The notes under the pieces are model-generated. The model was not told the DNA's origin and ran no database searches. It saw only the letters and a program-made list of their open reading frames with translations. From Edaphobacter aggregans DSM 19364 (GTDB lineage Bacteria > Acidobacteriota > Terriglobia > Terriglobales > Acidobacteriaceae): a stretch of DNA of 64,000 nt. Positions 1 to 7,723 of the stretch are shown piece by piece. The stretch spans positions 539,970 to 603,969 of the forward strand of contig NZ_JQKI01000001.1 of the NCBI RefSeq assembly GCF_000745965.1. Reading direction: 5' to 3'. A program made the position numbers and the translations under genes. Position 1 is the stretch's first letter. The number at the start of each line of letters is the position of its first letter.

Positions 1-74
1 GTTGCAGGTTGCAGGTTGCAGGTTGCAGGTTGCAGGTTGCAGGTTGCAGGTTGCAGGTTGCAGGTTGCAGGTTG
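1..74. repeat. Heptamer tandem repeat (GTTGCAG), about 10.5 copies
   Basis: The window opens inside a perfect tandem array of the 7-mer GTTGCAG that breaks off at 74; its left end lies outside the window, so the true copy number is unknown. Two reverse-complement units (CAACCTGCAA) occur at 183-192 and 197-206, just before the first gene, so the intervening 110 bases could be looped out as a hairpin. The unit length is not a multiple of three and no ORF crosses it. The array may vary in length between strains. Confidence 0.95.
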
Positions 75-104
75 TTTAGATGCCATTTCCCGTATCTCCA
101 CGCC

Positions 105-140
105 GTCATTCTGAGCCGGAGGCGAAGAATCTCAGTAGTT
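105..140. repeat. Interspersed short repeat, CATTCTGAGC...GAAGAATCTCAG type
   Basis: This stretch resembles the short intergenic repeats seen again at 3293 (CATCCTGAGCGAAG ... GTCGAAGGATCTG), 38598 and 61663. It lies between the heptamer array and its inverted units. No coding potential is apparent. Such elements are common between genes in Acidobacteriaceae; the family identity here is inferred from the shared core only. Confidence 0.6.
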
Positions 141-228
141 CACTCGTGCTGCCACCGAGCCCGCCACGCGCATTTCAACTAACAACCTGCAACTGACAAC
201 CTGCAAACTCCTGTAAACTTCTGCCACC

Positions 229-846
229 ATGAAAGCCGACAACTTCGACCCGCGCATCGACGCCTACATCAACAAGTCCGCCCCCTTCGCCCAGCCCATC
301 CTCACGCACCTGCGCGAGCTGGTCCACAAGGCCGTTCCCGACGTCGAGGAGAGCATCAAATGGTCAATGCCCTTCTTCACCTACAAGCGCCAGATGTTCG
401 GCAACCTCGCCGCCTTCAAGCAGCACTGCAGCTTCGGCCTCTTCGGCGGAGCCATGAAGGCCTGGTTCAAGGAGCAGGGCATCGACGAAAACGGCATGGG
501 CTCGATCGGCAAGATCACCAGCCTCAAAGACCTCCCGCCGAACAAGACGCTCACCGCGTACTGCAAGCAGGCCGCAGCCTTCATCGACGACGGCGCCAGG
601 ACCATGCAGCGCCCCAAAAAAGCCGCCCGCGCCGCCCCCGAGACCCCCACCGAATTAGCCGCCGCACTCAAAAAGAACAAGGCCGCGCAAAAAGTCTGGA
701 ACGACTTCAGCCCCTCCTGCCAGCGCGAGTACGCCGAATGGATCACCGAAGCCAAGCGCGCCGAGACCAAAGAAAAGCGCATTGTGCAGGCAATCGAATG
801 GATCGCCGAAGGCAAGCAGCGCAACTGGAAGTACCAGAACTGCTGA
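229..846 (+). CDS. DUF1801 / YdeI-OmpD-associated family protein
   Basis: The 205-residue protein has an N-terminal DUF1801-like region (about residues 8-120, with IKWSMPFF and the HCSFGLFGG strand) followed by a basic linker and a C-terminal YdeI/OmdA-type helical region (about 140-205: FSPSCQREYAEWI, AKRAETKEKRI). This two-part layout is usual for the family, whose members are small cytosolic proteins of uncertain role; the bacteriocin-protection name is historical. A shorter relative of the N-terminal part lies at 5527. The gene starts at the only upstream ATG; no strong ribosome binding site is visible. It is C-rich at third positions, unlike the G-ending genes from 3.9 kb on. Confidence 0.85.
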   Translation: MKADNFDPRIDAYINKSAPFAQPILTHLRELVHKAVPDVEESIKWSMPFFTYKRQMFGNLAAFKQHCSFGLFGGAMKAWFKEQGIDENGMGSIGKITSLKDLPPNKTLTAYCKQAAAFIDDGARTMQRPKKAARAAPETPTELAAALKKNKAAQKVWNDFSPSCQREYAEWITEAKRAETKEKRIVQAIEWIAEGKQRNWKYQNC

Positions 847-873
847 GCAGGCAAGCTTGATCGAGAAACAGCC

Positions 874-1314
874 ATGACCGATCGGCCACTTATCGCGAAA
901 GAGCAGGCAGAGATTCGTGACGTGCTCGCCCGGATCAACGGCGCGTGGAGCAAGCTGCGAGGCGAGGCCATGACGGCCGCCCTGAACGAGTGTTTCGCCG
1001 AGGAGATCGTGATGCGCGGCCCTGGTTTCGTCTTTCTCGGCAAGGGTCGCGACTCCGCCGTCCAGAGCTATCACGACTTCGTCAATCAGGCTGAGGTGAA
1101 GAGCGTCCTGCTGGATGAACCTCAGATAGATGTAGCCGGTGAAACTGCGACAGCACAATACAAGTGGACGATGACCTACGTGTTGAATGGGCAGGAGTAT
1201 ACCGAGCGGGGGCATGACATCTTCGTCTTCGCACGGAGAGACGGCAAATGGCTCGCCATATGGCGTGCGTTGCTGCCAGAGCAGGCTGAGATTTCGTCTG
1301 ATGCGGTGAACTGA
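874..1314 (+). CDS. SnoaL/DUF4440-like NTF2-fold protein
   Basis: The 146-residue protein has the pattern of a small NTF2-like alpha+beta protein: an N-terminal helix (AEIRDVLARINGAWSKL), a variable middle, and antiparallel strands ending in a TERGHDIFVFARRDGKWLAI-type segment typical of DUF4440/SnoaL-like proteins. Such proteins are usually cytosolic dimers with a cone-shaped pocket; neither a substrate nor catalytic residues can be assigned. It follows the DUF1801 gene by 27 bases and precedes the potassium channel by 33 bases, so the three may be co-transcribed. It could equally be called a ketosteroid-isomerase-like protein of unknown function. Confidence 0.8.
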   Translation: MTDRPLIAKEQAEIRDVLARINGAWSKLRGEAMTAALNECFAEEIVMRGPGFVFLGKGRDSAVQSYHDFVNQAEVKSVLLDEPQIDVAGETATAQYKWTMTYVLNGQEYTERGHDIFVFARRDGKWLAIWRALLPEQAEISSDAVN

Positions 1315-1347
1315 TTCAGGCCCTCTATATCGACAGGGAAGATCTCG

Positions 1348-2352
1348 ATGCAAAGACGTCTGCTTCACCGCGTCCTTTTGATCGTCGGATTGGTGGCCTT
1401 CATTTTCGTCGTCGGCACAATTGGGTTTGTGCTCATCGAAGCCTATTCCTGGTTCGATGCCTTCTACATGACGCTCACGACGATAACCACCGTGGGCTAT
1501 GCGGAGATTCGGGGTCTCAGCCGTGCCGGCCGCGTCTTCAACTCGTTCCTCATCCTGTTTGGCGTAAGTGCGATGTTCCTTGCGATTGGCGCCATGACGC
1601 AGACTATTATCGAACTCGAGTTGCAGGACCGATATGGCAAACGCAGAAAGAGACGCATGATCGAACAACTGCACGACCACTTCATCATCTGCGGCTTTGG
1701 GCGCGTAGGCCGAAACGCCGCGTATGAATTTCAGCGGGCCAACGTTCCTTTTCTGGTGATCGACCGCAGCGAGCAGCGCATCGAGAAGGCGACGAGCTCG
1801 GGAATGCTCGGGATTGTTGCTGATGCCACGCGTGACGACAGCCTTCGCGAAGCGGGCGTACTGCGAGCAAAGGGCCTGATTGCTGCCTTGCCCTCGGACG
1901 CCGAGAATCTCTTCATCATTCTCTCGGCGAAGACATTCAATCCGAAGCTGACCGTTGTCACGCGGGCTTCCGAGGAAGAATCTGAGGAGAAGCTGCGGCG
2001 CGCGGGAGCCGATACGGTGTTCACTCCGTATTCAATGACGGGACGTCAGCTGGCCGATTCGTTGCTAAGGCCCCACGTGGTGGAGTTCATGGACTTCGGG
2101 AGAAGTAACATCGGGCCAGAGCTCAGAATGGAGCAGGTCTGCGTCACTCCAAACGCAGAACTTACCCGCAAGACCTTGGGGCAGTTACTGGAGTTGCGAA
2201 CGTCGGGCGTGATCGTGCTCGCGATTCGAAAGAAGGGTGGCGTGACGACGTTCAATCCGCCGCCTGAGTTTGAGATCTCGGCTGGCGACTTTCTGATCGT
2301 GATGGGCGAGCGTTCCAACCTCCAGCGGTTGGAACAGATTCTCACCAGCTAG
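1348..2352 (+). CDS. Potassium channel with RCK (TrkA-N/TrkA-C) regulatory domains
   Basis: The 334-residue protein has two transmembrane helices (about residues 8-30 and 65-88) flanking a pore loop with the filter TTVGYAE, then a cytosolic RCK domain: TrkA-N from about 112 (ICGFGRVGRNAAYEF, a GxGxxG nucleotide site, and VIDRSEQR) and TrkA-C from about 250 to the end. This is the MthK-type layout, a ligand-gated K+ channel working as a tetramer in the inner membrane. The filter reads TVGYAE rather than the canonical TVGYGD; small residues and E are tolerated in some bacterial RCK channels, so it should still conduct K+. The start ATG has a weak GGGAAG site upstream. Confidence 0.92.
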   Translation: MQRRLLHRVLLIVGLVAFIFVVGTIGFVLIEAYSWFDAFYMTLTTITTVGYAEIRGLSRAGRVFNSFLILFGVSAMFLAIGAMTQTIIELELQDRYGKRRKRRMIEQLHDHFIICGFGRVGRNAAYEFQRANVPFLVIDRSEQRIEKATSSGMLGIVADATRDDSLREAGVLRAKGLIAALPSDAENLFIILSAKTFNPKLTVVTRASEEESEEKLRRAGADTVFTPYSMTGRQLADSLLRPHVVEFMDFGRSNIGPELRMEQVCVTPNAELTRKTLGQLLELRTSGVIVLAIRKKGGVTTFNPPPEFEISAGDFLIVMGERSNLQRLEQILTS

Positions 2353-2521
2353 CCCGGCCCAGCGTTTACGCTGCCAGCGGTTCCTGTCAGCGGAGGAAAT
2401 CCAGAAAGCAGCCGTACTGTAATCGAATTGCTCCCTTGCTCTGGCATAATGGCGAAGGTTGAATCGCACGTCGCATCATCGGATTGTGTAAACGGGCCAT
2501 ACTTCAAGGAGCGCACAAGCC

Positions 2522-3202
2522 ATGCCACAACCTGAAGCCACTCCCTCGTCTCTTCCGTTCTCCCCTTCACCGACGAAGCTCGAGGTTATAGTCATCCCCG
2601 TCTCGGATGTCGACCGCGCGAAGGAGTTCTATGGCAGGCTCGGGTGGCGGCTCGACGCCGACTTCGCCGCCGGTGACGACTTCCGCGTCATCCAGTTCAC
2701 CCCACCTGGCTCCGGATGCTCGATCATCTTCGGCAAGAACGTCACCGCCGCACCACCCGGCTCAGCGCAGGGCCTGTACCTCATCGTCTCCGACATCGAG
2801 GCCGCATGTGCCGAACTGAACAGTCGCGGCGTCCAGGTAAGCGAGATCTTCCACGGCGCCGCTGTCGGGTACGGCGGCACGGACGAGCCCTACCTCTTCG
2901 GGCGGATCCGGGTCAGCGGCCCGAATCCTGAGCATCGCAGCTACCGCTCCTTCGCCTCCTTCCGTGATCCAGACGGCAACGGCTGGTTCTTCCAGGAGAT
3001 CACCACTCGCCTCCCCGGCCGCATCGACTCCGGCGTGACCAGCTTCGCCTCAGTCACCGACCTTGCTGCCGCCCTCCGCCGCGCAGGTGCAGCTCACGGC
3101 GAGCACGAAAAACGAACCGGCGGCAAGTATGACGAGAACTGGTCCGACTGGTACGCCCAGTACATGGTCAGCGAACAATCCGGAGCAGAACCGCCGAAGT
3201 AA
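2522..3202 (+). CDS. VOC (glyoxalase/bleomycin-resistance fold) family protein
   Basis: The 226-residue protein carries one VOC domain over about residues 19-155: the start VIVIPVSDVDRAKEFYGRLGW, the strand ending in SIIFGK, then YLIVSDIEAACAELNSRGV and FRDPDGNGWFFQEI. Members are metal-dependent enzymes or resistance proteins that bind small substrates. The C-terminal 70 residues (LAAALRRAGAAHGEHEKRTGG, WSDWYAQYM) form a helical extension often found in longer VOC proteins of soil bacteria. AAGGAG is placed well before the ATG. The substrate is not predictable. A second, shorter VOC protein lies at 57602. Confidence 0.88.
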   Translation: MPQPEATPSSLPFSPSPTKLEVIVIPVSDVDRAKEFYGRLGWRLDADFAAGDDFRVIQFTPPGSGCSIIFGKNVTAAPPGSAQGLYLIVSDIEAACAELNSRGVQVSEIFHGAAVGYGGTDEPYLFGRIRVSGPNPEHRSYRSFASFRDPDGNGWFFQEITTRLPGRIDSGVTSFASVTDLAAALRRAGAAHGEHEKRTGGKYDENWSDWYAQYMVSEQSGAEPPK

Positions 3203-3216
3203 CGACGCCTCTTTGC

Positions 3217-3357
3217 CGGGTGCCCCACATCTCGATTTTGAGATGTGGGTTCGTTCGAGCGAAAGCTCGAACCGCTTTCTCCACTCCGATCGAAAGTGTC
3301 ATCCTGAGCGAAGTGATTCGCGAACGCGAACCACGCAGTCGAAGGATCTGCGGTTGA
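3217..3357. repeat. Composite palindromic repeat (three elements)
   Basis: Three elements follow each other: a perfect 10-base stem CCCACATCTC/GAGATGTGGG (3224-3233 and 3240-3249), an 8-base stem GTTCGAGC/GCTCGAAC closed by a GAAA tetraloop (3253-3272), and the interspersed repeat AAAGTGTCATCCTGAGCGAAG ... GTCGAAGGATCTG (3293-3357). The last shares 20 bases with a copy at 61663. The stems could act as a transcription end for the VOC gene, but there is no T-tract. Confidence 0.8.
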
Positions 3358-3383
3358 CTGGGCTGCCACCACTCTCTCTCATC

Positions 3384-3509
3384 TCAGCTTGACCTTAACC
3401 AATTCCACAGCTTCCGCTGATATTCGAAGAACTCGGAACTGGGAACGGTCCACAAATAAACTCCCAGCGGCGCAACCACGATGAACCCCAGAATCGATAT
3501 CCAATGCAT
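3384..3509 (-). CDS. Putative 41-residue single-pass membrane protein
   Basis: Reading leftward, ATG at 3509 is preceded by AGGAG with a 7-base spacer, a good ribosome binding site. The product (MHWISILGF ... WNWLRSS) has one strongly hydrophobic helix over about residues 4-21 (IVVAPLGVYLW) and a short basic, tryptophan-rich tail. I recognise no family. The frame stays open upstream to 3620, but that extension reads like shadow sequence. The good Shine-Dalgarno site and transmembrane profile argue for a real small protein; the small size leaves chance as an alternative. Confidence 0.4.
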   Translation of the reverse strand: MHWISILGFIVVAPLGVYLWTVPSSEFFEYQRKLWNWLRSS

Positions 3510-3884
3510 GCCTGCGCTCCTGTCCCAACGCATGCTCCGAAATTTGCCCGAGATTACTTCGAAAAATCCGTGCCAAGCCCCTCCGCGCCGTACCCACTGA
3601 CCTAACCCACGCAAAATCAAGACTTTGTCTACTTTGAGGGGGGAGGGGTACCATGCAGCAGCGCCCCACCCAGCTCGAGAAGTTGTAGTTCCCCATCCGG
3701 TCCGCGTAGACCGTCCAGAACATCGCGCCGATCATCTCCGGATAGCCCGTCGGCTCCCGCCGCTTGTACGTCGTGCCCGCCGGGGCCTTGCCGGTTGGTG
3801 CCCTTGTTTTGGCTGGCGCCCTCGAGAGGGGCGAGCGGGCCGTTTGAATCTTTATCTTGATGTCAAGCATCTTTATATCGCGAT
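3510..3884. other. Unassigned region between the small ORF and marR
   Basis: No gene can be supported here. On the minus strand an open frame runs from an ATG at 3870 leftward and contains a stretch (PEMIGAMFWTVYADRM) that looks protein-like, but it runs on through the small membrane ORF in another frame and matches no family I know. It may be a remnant of a gene once divergent from marR. The marR operator palindromes occupy the right edge. Confidence 0.4.
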
Positions 3885-3886
3885 AT
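3856..3886. promoter_or_regulatory. Twin palindromes at the marR start, probable MarR operator
   Basis: Two perfect palindromes lie side by side: CTTGATGTCAAG (3856-3867) and ATATCGCGATAT (3875-3886). The second overlaps the marR start codon at 3885. MarR dimers bind palindromes of this size and usually autoregulate. No Shine-Dalgarno site fits between them, so the transcript may be leaderless or the operator may double as the start region. Confidence 0.6.
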
Positions 3887-4379
3887 GAGTGAGACGAAAC
3901 AGACCGACACCAGCGCCGTTCACCTCTGGGTTGTTCTATGGAAGGCCTGGAGGGCCGTGGAGGCGCACGCGATTCGCAACATCGGACAGTTTGGGATGGT
4001 CGCGACGGACTTTGGCGTGCTGGAGGCGCTGCTGCACAAGGGCCCGCTGACGGTGAAGCAAATTGGGGAGAAGGTTCTGCTGACGAGCGGCTCGATGACG
4101 GCGGCGGTCGACCGGCTGGCTGCGCGCGGCCTGGTGGTACGCCGGGACGATGCGCGCGATCGGCGCGCACGGATTATCGAGCTGACGCCTGAGGGCCGTG
4201 AGCTGATCGAGCGCGCCTTTGCCTGCCACCGCGACGCGATGGAGCAGGCGCTCAAGCGATTCACAGAAGGAGAGCGCACCATGCTCCTTCCTCTGCTGCG
4301 CAGCCTTGGCCGCACGGCGGAGCAGAACTTCAACGCACTACCGCAGGACACAGGCGCCGATGGGCGCCGAGAGGAGTAA
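3885..4379 (+). CDS. MarR-family transcriptional regulator
   Basis: The 164-residue protein is a typical MarR winged-helix dimer subunit: N-terminal dimerisation helix (about 10-40), helix-turn-helix (LTVKQIGEKVLLTSGSMTAAV, about 65-85), the beta wing with the signature DARDRRARIIELTPEGREL (about 98-115), and C-terminal helices. It controls the pirin gene that begins 6 bases after its stop, a common pairing. LTSGSMT in the recognition helix resembles regulators of oxidative or organic stress genes, but there is no obvious redox cysteine pair; the only cysteine is Cys113 or thereabouts (RAFACHR). The start codon overlaps its probable operator. Confidence 0.92.
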   Translation: MSETKQTDTSAVHLWVVLWKAWRAVEAHAIRNIGQFGMVATDFGVLEALLHKGPLTVKQIGEKVLLTSGSMTAAVDRLAARGLVVRRDDARDRRARIIELTPEGRELIERAFACHRDAMEQALKRFTEGERTMLLPLLRSLGRTAEQNFNALPQDTGADGRREE

Positions 4380-4385
4380 CAGGCA

Positions 4386-5294
4386 ATGACCATCGCAACG
4401 ACCATCGCAACCACAACGCAGAAAAAGGTACTGGGAACCTACGGTCCGGGATCGAGCCACTGGGTTGGAGATGGCTTCCCTGTGCGCAATCTCTTCCCTT
4501 CGAACGGGCTTCAACTGGAGGTTTCGCCGTTCCTGATGCTGGACTACGCGGGGCCGCAGTACTTCAAGCCGGCGACTGCGCCGCGCGGCGTGGGCGAGCA
4601 TCCGCACCGCGGGTTTGAGACGGTGACGATTGCGTACCAGGGCTCGGTGAGCCACCGCGACTCGTCGGGAAATGCGGGAACGATCGTTCCCGGCGACGTG
4701 CAGTGGATGACGGCTGCCTCGGGCGTGCTGCACGAGGAGATGCATGAGGCCGAGTTCACGAAGAACGGCGGCGTCTTCGAGATGATCCAGCTTTGGGTGA
4801 ACCTGCCGGCGAAGGACAAGATGTCGAAGCCGGGCTACCAGGCGATCACGAGCGCGCAGATTCCGGTGGTGAAGCTTGCCGGCGGAGGGCATGTGCGCGT
4901 GATCGCGGGCGAGTTGAACGGAGAAGAGCTGGCTCCAGCGAAAGGCGCGGCGAAGACGTTTACCCCGTTGAACGTCTGGGATGTGATCCTGAAAGCGGGA
5001 GAGAAGGTTGAGCTGACGGTGCCGGAGGGCCACAACACGGCGGTCGTTCTGCGCAAGGGCGATGTGACGGTGAATGGCTCGGCAAAGCTGAGCGGCGAGG
5101 CGAAGATTGCGACGCTGGGCCGCGAGGGCGAGGCGGTGACGATCGAGGCGAAGGAGGACTCGCAGCTTGTGTTGTTGAGCGGCGAGCCGATCAACGAGCC
5201 GATTGCGAGCTATGGTCCGTTTGTGATGAATACGCGCGAGGAGATCATGCAGGCGGTGACTGATTTGAAGGCTGGCCGATTCGGGCGGCTGTAA
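4386..5294 (+). CDS. Pirin family protein
   Basis: The 302-residue protein is a bicupin of the pirin family. The N-terminal domain has the characteristic metal motif GVGEHPHRGFETVTIAYQG (His residues about 73-77) followed by HRDSSGNAGTIVPGDVQWMTA and SGVLHEEMHE, which together give the His/Glu metal ligands. The second cupin starts near residue 190. Pirins bind iron or other metals; some have quercetinase activity and some act in redox sensing. It forms an operon with the MarR gene just upstream and ends in a hairpin terminator. Confidence 0.93.
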   Translation: MTIATTIATTTQKKVLGTYGPGSSHWVGDGFPVRNLFPSNGLQLEVSPFLMLDYAGPQYFKPATAPRGVGEHPHRGFETVTIAYQGSVSHRDSSGNAGTIVPGDVQWMTAASGVLHEEMHEAEFTKNGGVFEMIQLWVNLPAKDKMSKPGYQAITSAQIPVVKLAGGGHVRVIAGELNGEELAPAKGAAKTFTPLNVWDVILKAGEKVELTVPEGHNTAVVLRKGDVTVNGSAKLSGEAKIATLGREGEAVTIEAKEDSQLVLLSGEPINEPIASYGPFVMNTREEIMQAVTDLKAGRFGRL

Positions 5295-5305
5295 GTGAAC
5301 GCATA

Positions 5306-5336
5306 GAGGGGCCTCCCGATTAGGGAGGCCCTCTTA
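5306..5336 (+). terminator. Hairpin terminator after pirin gene
   Basis: GAGGGGCCTCCC at 5306-5317 pairs with GGGAGGCCCTC at 5323-5333 across a five-base loop, with one bulged G, followed by TTAAATAA. The stem is strong but the T-tract is short, so termination is probable rather than certain. Confidence 0.7.
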
Positions 5337-5526
5337 AATAAGCCGCTTCCCGTTACTACTCCAGCCTCGATGAGTGCATCGGCGATCATGCGCTCGTTGA
5401 TATGAACGACTGGGATAATCGGATTGAGCCCGTTTGTCATTAACAATATATATACGGCCGGATCCTTGCGGAGGTTGCAGATTACGCTGAGCGCAGCTAA
5501 ATTAGGTGCGAAAGTTGGAGCTGTCC

Positions 5527-5982
5527 ATGAAAAGGCCCGTTCCCGCGGAATCTGCCTCTGCATTCATCGATGCGAAGATCAACGAACTTGGGGACTGGCG
5601 CGGGAAGACGCTCGCGAAGGTGCGCGAGATCATCCACAAGGCAGACCCTGAGATCGTCGAAGAGTTGAAGTGGGTCAAGCCGAGATCGCCGGGGACTCCC
5701 GTCTGGTCCCACGACGGCATCATCTGCACGGGAGAGACGTACAAGAACGTCGTCAAGATGACATTTGCCAAGGGAGCTGCGTTGAAGGACTCTTCCGGTC
5801 TATTCAACTCAAGCCTCGAGGGGAAGGTCAGGCGCGCCATCGACATCCACGAAGGCGACAAGGTCGATGAGACGGCCTTGAAGGATCTCATCCGCGCTGC
5901 AGTGGCGCTCAATCTCAATCTCAAGGCCAAAGCCAGGAGCAAACCGAAGCCCCAACGAGCGAGCAGCAAGCGGGCCGACTAG
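5527..5982 (+). CDS. DUF1801 domain protein
   Basis: From ATG 5527 the protein is 151 residues and is a single DUF1801 domain: ASAFIDAKINELGDWRG, then REIIHKADPEIVEELKW (the conserved helix-plus-W motif also present in the 229 gene), PVWSHDGIICTGETYKNVVKMTFAKGA and LFNSSLEGKVRRAI. A basic, alanine-rich tail follows (KAKARSKPKPQ). The frame is open from a GTG at 5506, but TTGGAG lies at the right distance for ATG 5527. The family's role is unknown; no operon partner is evident. Confidence 0.85.
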   Translation: MKRPVPAESASAFIDAKINELGDWRGKTLAKVREIIHKADPEIVEELKWVKPRSPGTPVWSHDGIICTGETYKNVVKMTFAKGAALKDSSGLFNSSLEGKVRRAIDIHEGDKVDETALKDLIRAAVALNLNLKAKARSKPKPQRASSKRAD

Positions 5983-6135
5983 CTTCGTCGCCGCTCCCGG
6001 CCATATCTTCTCCCAAAGGGGGAAGAGCCTCGGCACCTGCCTCATAGCCAAGCAGTTCGGCGTCGCGGCCCCGAGCTGATCGCCGAAGGGCGCTCGGTTA
6101 TATCGCGGAATTCCCAAGCCGATTTTCTATCAGGG

Positions 6136-6154
6136 CTTATCGATCCTCGATAAG
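6136..6154. promoter_or_regulatory. 19-base palindrome upstream of porin gene
   Basis: CTTATCGA-TCC-TCGATAAG is a perfect 8-base inverted repeat around a 3-base centre, about 108 bases before the porin start. Its symmetry and position suggest a dimeric repressor or activator site. No regulator gene is adjacent, so the binding protein is unknown. Confidence 0.45.
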
Positions 6155-6262
6155 TGTTACTGCGACAACGCAACAAGTTTAAGGAAGGATAGTCCAATGA
6201 TTAGGGGATGATAGCCCGCCAATGGCAACGCAAAAGATACGTCGCAATAAGGAGGCAGGTAT

Positions 6263-7555
6263 TTGAGAAGCTGGTCACTCCTTCTTTTGCTCGCATCCAG
6301 CCTGTTCGCCGCTGGTCAGAACCGCAACATTAGCACTGCCCAATCCCCTCAATCGAGTCAAGCATCTCAAGTCGAGGAGCCGGCTGCGGTGAAGCGGGAG
6401 CCCGACGAGTTGAGACAGCAGCTTGACGTAGACGCAGCCGCGTTGTCGAAGATTCCGGCCGATCCGCTTATCCGGCCTGATCCCGTGGCGCCGTTCCTTC
6501 AGCCGGTAGATAAGCTCACTGACCGTGTTGTTCAATCCGAGCGCCTGAAGTTTGGCGCAACCTATACGTTTCTGAATCACTACGCGACGATTACGCCGGA
6601 CGGTACAAGGCACAACCAGCTCAGCGGACGGCTCGATTTCACGGGGGCATGGTCTGTGTACGATCATGGAAGCACCGCCGGATCGATCAGCCTGCTCGTG
6701 CGTTCCGGCACAAACATCGGCATCAGTCAGCAATTCAATCTCAGCGACAGGCTTGGCTCAGGCCTGTATCTGAACTGTCTGCAGGGCGGGGGTCCGCAAG
6801 AGCCTATCACCTTGAACGTCCTCTACTGGCGTCAGGATTTCCTGAGGAAGAGGCTTTCCTTTTATGTGGGCAAGATCCATCCCAATGAGTTTGTGAGTCT
6901 CAGCATGTTCAACAACGACGAACGAACACAGTTCTTAAACGGGGCGAACGACGGCAATCTGGCAGTTGCTTCGGATGGGACCTATGCAGGTGGCGGCGCG
7001 GTTGAATTTCAAGCTACCCGGCATGTTTACATTCATGCTATTACCGTGGACACGGAGGGAGCTCAACAGAGAAACATAGAGACGCTGGTCGATCGAAAGT
7101 ATGCGGAAGGTGTTGAGGTGGGGTGGAGATCAGGATCACTGGGTGAAACGTACCGGCATTATCGTATCGGCATGTGGCGAGATGACACCAAAAACAACGG
7201 GAGCGGCTATGGAGGCGGCATTGGGTTCGACCACGAACTTTCCAATGGCTGGACCCCGTTCGGAAGGTTTGGCGTCAGCACCAGCACCGGGACCGCTATC
7301 AAACAGATCATGGGAATCGGTCTGGCTCGGGTGCGTCCGTTCGGACGTCGAGGAGACCTGTTCGCAATGGCGTTCAACTATAGCGTAGCCAGTCAGGGGA
7401 AACGTCATGAAAGCGTGTTCGAATCGTTTTATCGCCTCCGTCTCACTCAAAGCGTAAACATTGGCCCGGATCTTGAGGTCTCCATCCATCCTACCTACGC
7501 AACGAAAGCGTACACGACGACTCTTCTCGGCGCGAGGATGCAGATTATCTTCTAG
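6263..7555 (+). CDS. Carbohydrate-selective porin, OprB-like
   Basis: The 430-residue protein starts at TTG 6263, eight bases after a clear AAGGAGG. A signal peptide (WSLLLLLASSLFAAGQ) leads to a coil-like region (about 40-75), then a beta-barrel with alternating hydrophobic strands, aromatic girdles and a terminal phenylalanine (RMQIIF), all typical of an outer membrane porin. LNVLYWRQDFLRKRLSFYVGK and the FSVGKIHPNEF-like loop fit OprB-type sugar porins. It stands alone, behind the palindrome at 6136. Substrate is not deducible; alternative names are alginate or general porin. Confidence 0.78.
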   Translation: MRSWSLLLLLASSLFAAGQNRNISTAQSPQSSQASQVEEPAAVKREPDELRQQLDVDAAALSKIPADPLIRPDPVAPFLQPVDKLTDRVVQSERLKFGATYTFLNHYATITPDGTRHNQLSGRLDFTGAWSVYDHGSTAGSISLLVRSGTNIGISQQFNLSDRLGSGLYLNCLQGGGPQEPITLNVLYWRQDFLRKRLSFYVGKIHPNEFVSLSMFNNDERTQFLNGANDGNLAVASDGTYAGGGAVEFQATRHVYIHAITVDTEGAQQRNIETLVDRKYAEGVEVGWRSGSLGETYRHYRIGMWRDDTKNNGSGYGGGIGFDHELSNGWTPFGRFGVSTSTGTAIKQIMGIGLARVRPFGRRGDLFAMAFNYSVASQGKRHESVFESFYRLRLTQSVNIGPDLEVSIHPTYATKAYTTTLLGARMQIIF

Positions 7556-7723
7556 TGCCGATGTTTGAAGTCGCAGCAAGAGCAAATAGACGGTATCTGC
7601 GAACCGCCTTACGCCGTGCGGGTTTCGGGCGTACTCTCATCCTCACTTCTCCGTTAGCGTGCCGCGACTTGCTGGCACGTTTCGGCTCCGGGCCCCGCTT
7701 TAGGGAGTAGGGGGAGGGGTTGT

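Noticed and set aside
1..210. CRISPR-like array at the left edge
   Set aside because: Units are 7 bases without spacers; no cas genes nearby.
655..1680. 341-codon minus-strand frame opposite the NTF2-like and K+ channel genes
   Set aside because: Antisense to two well-supported genes, no family motifs, Arg/His/Glu composition of a shadow frame.
3625..3888. 87-codon plus-strand frame before marR
   Set aside because: Arg/Pro-rich, overlaps the marR start and operator, and shows no domain.
5330..5440. Minus-strand peptide (ATG 5440, NPIIPVVHINERMIADALIEAG) after the pirin gene
   Set aside because: Looks somewhat protein-like but runs into the pirin terminator and coding end; no ribosome binding site and no known family. 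Possibly a gene remnant, not supportable.
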